Assembly (NCBI GenBank): GCA_021106775.1
Contig: JAIOTL010000228.1
Span: 1 to 8,168 of the forward strand
From: Planctomycetota bacterium
GTDB lineage: Bacteria > Planctomycetota > UBA8742 > SKZP01 > JAIOTL01
Length of the DNA: 8,168 nt
Direction: 5' to 3'
Part shown: positions 5,616 to 8,168 of the stretch, one piece after another
How the letters are laid out: every line of letters starts with the position of its first letter
How positions within the stretch are numbered: position 1 is the first letter of the stretch
Made by a program: the position numbers and the translations under genes
Notes under the pieces: model-generated
Databases searched by the model: none
Told to the model about the DNA's origin: nothing
Seen by the model: the letters and a program-made list of their open reading frames with translations, nothing else

Positions 5616-5662
5616 AAACATTGCTTTCCAACATTCAGCAAGCATTTTCAAATCTCAAACCG

Positions 5663-6655
5663 TCAAGATGACTCGTTGTTTCGGTTCTGGATATCCGCTG
5701 CAATCTGCTCTGGCGATTTCAAAATATCATCTTCTTCCTCGTTCTGCGACTCCAGAAAATCACGATGCGCAATCAATTCGCTGGTCTCATATTCAAAACC
5801 TTCCTCATCACCCTTCTCAAGCTTCTGTTCGCGCTTAGTTTTCACGGTCAGCATCTTGATAATCTCAACGAGTTTGTCTCGCAGCTTGGTTCTGTGCACA
5901 ACCTCATCGATAAACCCGTGTTTCACGAGGAATTCCGAAGTTTGGAAACCGGATGGAAGCTCCTTTTTAATCGTGAGCTTGATAACTCTCGGACCGGTGA
6001 AACCCAGAAGTGACATAGGTTCCGCCAGAATAATATCCCCGAGTGTCGCAAACGATGCCATGGAACCGCCCATTGTCGCGTTCGTCTGCACAACGATGTA
6101 CAATCCGCCTGCATCCTGCAATTTCCCAATTGCCGCGGACACTTTCACCATCTGCATCAGCGAATTCACACCTTCTTCCATTCTCGCACCACCGCCGGAA
6201 CCGGAAATGATAATCAACGGAAGCTTCTTCTCGCGTGCAACCTCAGCAGCGCGGGCAATCTTCTCGCCGCAGACACTGCCCATACTGCCCATAATAAACG
6301 TCGGGTCAATCACGCCAAAGACGCATTCGAGCCCGCTGATTTTCGCTATACCGAAGGTCGCACTATCATTTCTTCCCGAATCCTTCACTGCCTTGACGAG
6401 TTTGTCTTTGTATGATTTCTTTGCACGAAAGCTGAGAATATCAATGGATTCAAGCTCCGAGAAAAGCTCCGTAAATGAATTCGCATCAAGAATATGTCGG
6501 ATTCGCGTGGGTGTATCAATTCGGTAATGCCAGCCGCATTCAGGACATACACGTTGATTTTTTTCCCACTTTTTAATATAAATCTGCGATTCGCACTTTT
6601 CACATTTCATCCAAAGTGCGTCGCCAGCAGCTTTTTTCTTGCCGAACAATGCCAT
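5663..6655 (-). CDS. accD: Acetyl-CoA carboxylase carboxyltransferase subunit beta
   Basis: 330 aa. With AccA it transfers the carboxyl group from carboxybiotin to acetyl-CoA, giving malonyl-CoA for fatty acid synthesis in the cytosol. The N-terminal zinc ribbon is intact: Cys18, Cys21, Cys37 and Cys40. The crotonase-like carboxyltransferase core follows, with SGSGGGARMEEG (151-162), which helps form the oxyanion hole, TMGGSMASFATLGD (194-207), AEPMSLLGFTGPRVI (211-225) and LPSGFQTSEFL (233-243). About 60 residues beyond the core (from ~272) form an acidic, probably disordered tail. This makes the protein longer than the usual 280-300 aa. GAGAGGA lies just upstream of the ATG at 6655. No accA, accB or accC is in the window. 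It is followed on the same strand by tRNA-Pro. Confidence 0.97.
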   Translation of the reverse strand: MALFGKKKAAGDALWMKCEKCESQIYIKKWEKNQRVCPECGWHYRIDTPTRIRHILDANSFTELFSELESIDILSFRAKKSYKDKLVKAVKDSGRNDSATFGIAKISGLECVFGVIDPTFIMGSMGSVCGEKIARAAEVAREKKLPLIIISGSGGGARMEEGVNSLMQMVKVSAAIGKLQDAGGLYIVVQTNATMGGSMASFATLGDIILAEPMSLLGFTGPRVIKLTIKKELPSGFQTSEFLVKHGFIDEVVHRTKLRDKLVEIIKMLTVKTKREQKLEKGDEEGFEYETSELIAHRDFLESQNEEEDDILKSPEQIAADIQNRNNESS

Positions 6656-6723
6656 GTTTTCCTCTCAAAATTAAGGGCATTTAACGCCTGATAACATGAA
6701 CAATTCAAATATAAACAAAATCA

Positions 6724-6752
6724 AATATAAAATTTCCAAAATATCAAATCAA
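6724..6752 (-). promoter_or_regulatory. Candidate promoter of accD, overlapping the rpe stop codon
   Basis: TTGATT (6752-6747), a 17-base spacer and TATATT (6729-6724) on the minus strand match a sigma-70-type promoter at 4/6 and 5/6 positions with ideal spacing. The -35 overlaps the TGA of rpe (6751-6749). It predicts an accD leader of roughly 60 bases. The region is AT-rich, so the match is suggestive only. Confidence 0.45.
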
Positions 6753-7423
6753 TTAACGGGAAATCCCGACTTATCAAGTGCATTTGATAGTGCATATACA
6801 GCTGCCTCGCAATTTTCGTTTCCGAAAACGTATGAACCTGCTACCAGCACGTTTGCACCAAGTTCTGCTGAGATTTTCCCGGTCTCAGCATCAATTCCGC
6901 CGTCAACCTGAATGTCAATCTTGGGAGCAATCTCTCGGATTTGTCGTATTTTATCCGCTGCATCATGCATAAATTTTTGTCCTCCGAAACCAGGCTCAAC
7001 TGTCATAACAAGTACGAGGTCAAGCAAATCGAGGAAATTTGAGATTGATGCAACCGAGGTTTTCGGCTTAATGCTCAAACCTGCCTTTTTATTTAATTTC
7101 TTGATATTGTCAATAATTTTAACGATTTCCTCAGGATTCTTGCATGCTTCTGCATGAAAAGTGATTAAATCTGATCCGGCATCCGCAAACGTTTGTACAT
7201 ACTTAGCTGGGTCTGAAATCATCAAATGCGTATCGAGGAAAAGAGTGGTGTTTGCGCGAATACTTTTGATAAGTGGTGGACCGAAAGTGATATTAGGCAC
7301 AAAATGTCCGTCCATTACATCCAGATGAATCCATGTTGCATGGGTTTTTTCGATTGATGCAAGTTCTTCTCGAAGATTAGCGAAGTCAGCGGAAAGTAGG
7401 CTTGGTGCGACAATTCCTCGCAT
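6749..7423 (-). CDS. rpe: Ribulose-phosphate 3-epimerase
   Basis: 224 aa, a TIM-barrel enzyme that interconverts D-ribulose 5-phosphate and D-xylulose 5-phosphate in the pentose phosphate pathway. Signature and active-site residues are in place: Ser8 in APSLLSADF, the metal/catalytic set His33-x-Asp35-x-Met37 in IHLDVMDGHFVPN, His66 in LDTHLM, MTVEPGFGGQKF (140-151) and Asp174 in VDGGI. Length matches the family. I start at the ATG at 7423 and not the in-frame GTG at 7444, because AAAGGA at 7430-7435 lies 6 bases before this ATG and the protein then begins at the usual point. It follows the NuoH-like gene by 47 bp on the same strand, so the two may be co-transcribed. I see no functional link between them. 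Confidence 0.96.
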   Translation of the reverse strand: MRGIVAPSLLSADFANLREELASIEKTHATWIHLDVMDGHFVPNITFGPPLIKSIRANTTLFLDTHLMISDPAKYVQTFADAGSDLITFHAEACKNPEEIVKIIDNIKKLNKKAGLSIKPKTSVASISNFLDLLDLVLVMTVEPGFGGQKFMHDAADKIRQIREIAPKIDIQVDGGIDAETGKISAELGANVLVAGSYVFGNENCEAAVYALSNALDKSGFPVN

Positions 7424-7429
7424 ATTAAA

Positions 7430-7435
7430 TCCTTT
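7430..7435 (-). promoter_or_regulatory. Shine-Dalgarno sequence that decides the rpe start
   Basis: AAAGGA on the minus strand lies 6 bases from the ATG at 7423. It falls inside the reading frame if GTG at 7444 were used, so it argues for the shorter product, which also matches the conserved N-terminus of the family. Confidence 0.7.
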
Positions 7436-7470
7436 GTTCAACACTAGTTATTGTTAAATTTTACACGATT

Positions 7471-8168
7471 TTATTGGATAATCAACATGTACACAAGATT
7501 TATGATTGATATCGGGAAAGCGATGCGGCATAGAAGATTTTGCAACCAGCGTGTGTCATAGCTGAGAAATACAGATTTCAGTCGTATGAAAACAAATGCG
7601 ACAATCAAGAATTTCACTTGAAAAACAACAATACATAGGATAACTGACAGGAATGAGCTTGTCTGCGATTTAAGATAAACGGGTAAGGTTGGGAAATGCC
7701 AGCTTCCAAGGAAAATTACAACGGTTATTGCAGCAAAAGTGAGTAAATATGGTATTTCAAGAGCTTTTAACACTCGATAATTCGTTTTGTTTGTGTTCTT
7801 AAGCAGGTTAAACAGCACAATACCGTTGAAAACAAAAACAAGAAACGCAAATGGTTGACGAAATGCGAACCATGCAGGTAAAACCATGTATGAGTATTTT
7901 GTTTTACCATCGGAATCGGCAATCTGTGAATAAACAATGTTCGATACCTTGAAGGATTCAGCGGACATGACAACGCAAAGTATTGATACAACTGCGATTG
8001 TCAGAGTCAGAATGAGCAGACTTTTGTTTTCGAAATATTCGCTGGTAAAGTAAACAAAGGTGCAAAGTAGAAAAACGAGGAGCAAAATGCTGAAATCGAA
8101 GTCGCCAGCAACAAGCATTTTCCCATCAAACATAGGAGAAATCGGTAATATACCGAAAATGAGAAAAA
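7471..8168 (-). CDS. nuoH: Divergent NuoH-like membrane subunit (complex-I/energy-converting complex family), 5' end outside the window
   Basis: The frame is open to the right edge (231 codons visible); Met at 8131-8133 is internal because the upstream codons read LIFGILPISP before it. About six or seven hydrophobic segments are visible. The order matches the C-terminal two thirds of NuoH by eye: a PISP...DFDFSILLL segment like VSPGWVVADLNIGILF, SFKVSNIVYSQ like the helix-loop before the W-x-x-x-x-x-QP element, AWFAFRQPFAFLVF, then FLGSWHFPTLP, and FIRLKSVFLSYD with a final FPISIINL helix like FILIRASLPRPRYDQ...LPLTLINL. The acidic quinone-chamber loop (R-x-PFD-x-PEAE...GY-x-EYSG) is missing and replaced by a short basic stretch (KNTNKTNYR). 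The charged loop after the first visible helices is also reduced. It may be a degenerate or specialised paralogue. The first third and the upstream operon are unseen. Confidence 0.7.
   Translation of the reverse strand, partial: FLIFGILPISPMFDGKMLVAGDFDFSILLLVFLLCTFVYFTSEYFENKSLLILTLTIAVVSILCVVMSAESFKVSNIVYSQIADSDGKTKYSYMVLPAWFAFRQPFAFLVFVFNGIVLFNLLKNTNKTNYRVLKALEIPYLLTFAAITVVIFLGSWHFPTLPVYLKSQTSSFLSVILCIVVFQVKFLIVAFVFIRLKSVFLSYDTRWLQNLLCRIAFPISIINLVYMLIIQ

Noticed and set aside
5611..5645. Terminator after accD
   Set aside because: The best minus-strand hairpin has only a 5-bp stem (TGCTT/AAGCA) with a 13-base loop, and the T-run is separated and overlaps the tRNA -35. Too weak to call.
5676..6527. 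Long open frame (283 codons) on the plus strand opposite accD
   Set aside because: accD on the other strand is certain. The antisense protein is Ser/Ile/Pro-rich with no domain, typical of a mirror frame of a real gene.
6660..6692. Riboswitch or attenuator in the accD leader
   Set aside because: Only a 4-bp GGCG/TGCC stem with a 5-base loop is visible, with no known aptamer core and no leader peptide.

Overview
The window looks like part of the chromosome of an anaerobic, probably fermentative bacterium. The evidence is an [FeFe]-hydrogenase locus with NuoE/NuoF-type electron-input subunits, a complex-I-type membrane subunit, the housekeeping genes accD and rpe, and a CCA-encoding bacterial tRNA-Pro. 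Most genes carry clear Shine-Dalgarno sequences (AAAGGA, AAGGAG, GGAGG), which argues against the typical Bacteroidetes pattern. I cannot name the phylum from the sequence. No phage, transposon, plasmid or CRISPR features are visible.

Left part (1-4257, all minus strand, transcribed right to left). In transcription order: an uncharacterised 183-aa protein (4257-3706), two small DRTGG-type proteins (3678-3349 and 3346-3002), a SpoIIAB/RsbW-like HATPase (2973-2536), a 111-bp AT-rich gap with a candidate promoter, a sensor-type [FeFe] hydrogenase-domain protein (2424-1087), a NuoE/HydC-type [2Fe-2S] subunit (1072-620) and the first third of a NuoF/HydB-type flavin subunit (627-1, cut by the window edge). 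The hydrogenase protein keeps the four H-cluster cysteines. It has Ser where catalytic enzymes have the proton-transfer Cys, and it has the GG-x-LTVEN signature that I associate with sensory (HydS/group C-D-like) proteins. I infer that the catalytic subunit lies beyond position 1. The sensor hydrogenase, HATPase and DRTGG proteins probably form a redox/H2-sensing module that controls or accompanies the bifurcating-type hydrogenase.

Middle (4258-5503). A 231-bp AT-rich divergent intergenic region holds a 14-bp perfect dyad. It is followed by the only plus-strand gene, an AT-rich orphan (4489-5493) encoding a 334-aa secreted or membrane-anchored protein rich in aromatic residues. It ends 10 bp from the 3' end of a convergent tRNA-Pro(CGG).

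Right part (5504-8168, minus strand). tRNA-Pro follows accD (acetyl-CoA carboxylase carboxyltransferase beta). accD follows rpe (ribulose-5-phosphate 3-epimerase), and a candidate accD promoter overlaps the rpe stop codon. rpe follows a divergent NuoH-like membrane protein, which is open at the right edge. The NuoH-like protein keeps the fold landmarks but lacks the canonical R-x-PFDLPEAE-type quinone-chamber loop, so it may be a degenerate or repurposed subunit.

The main candidates for new biology are the sensor hydrogenase/HATPase/DRTGG module with its unknown leading gene, the stripped-down NuoH-like protein, and the AT-rich orphan beside the tRNA.
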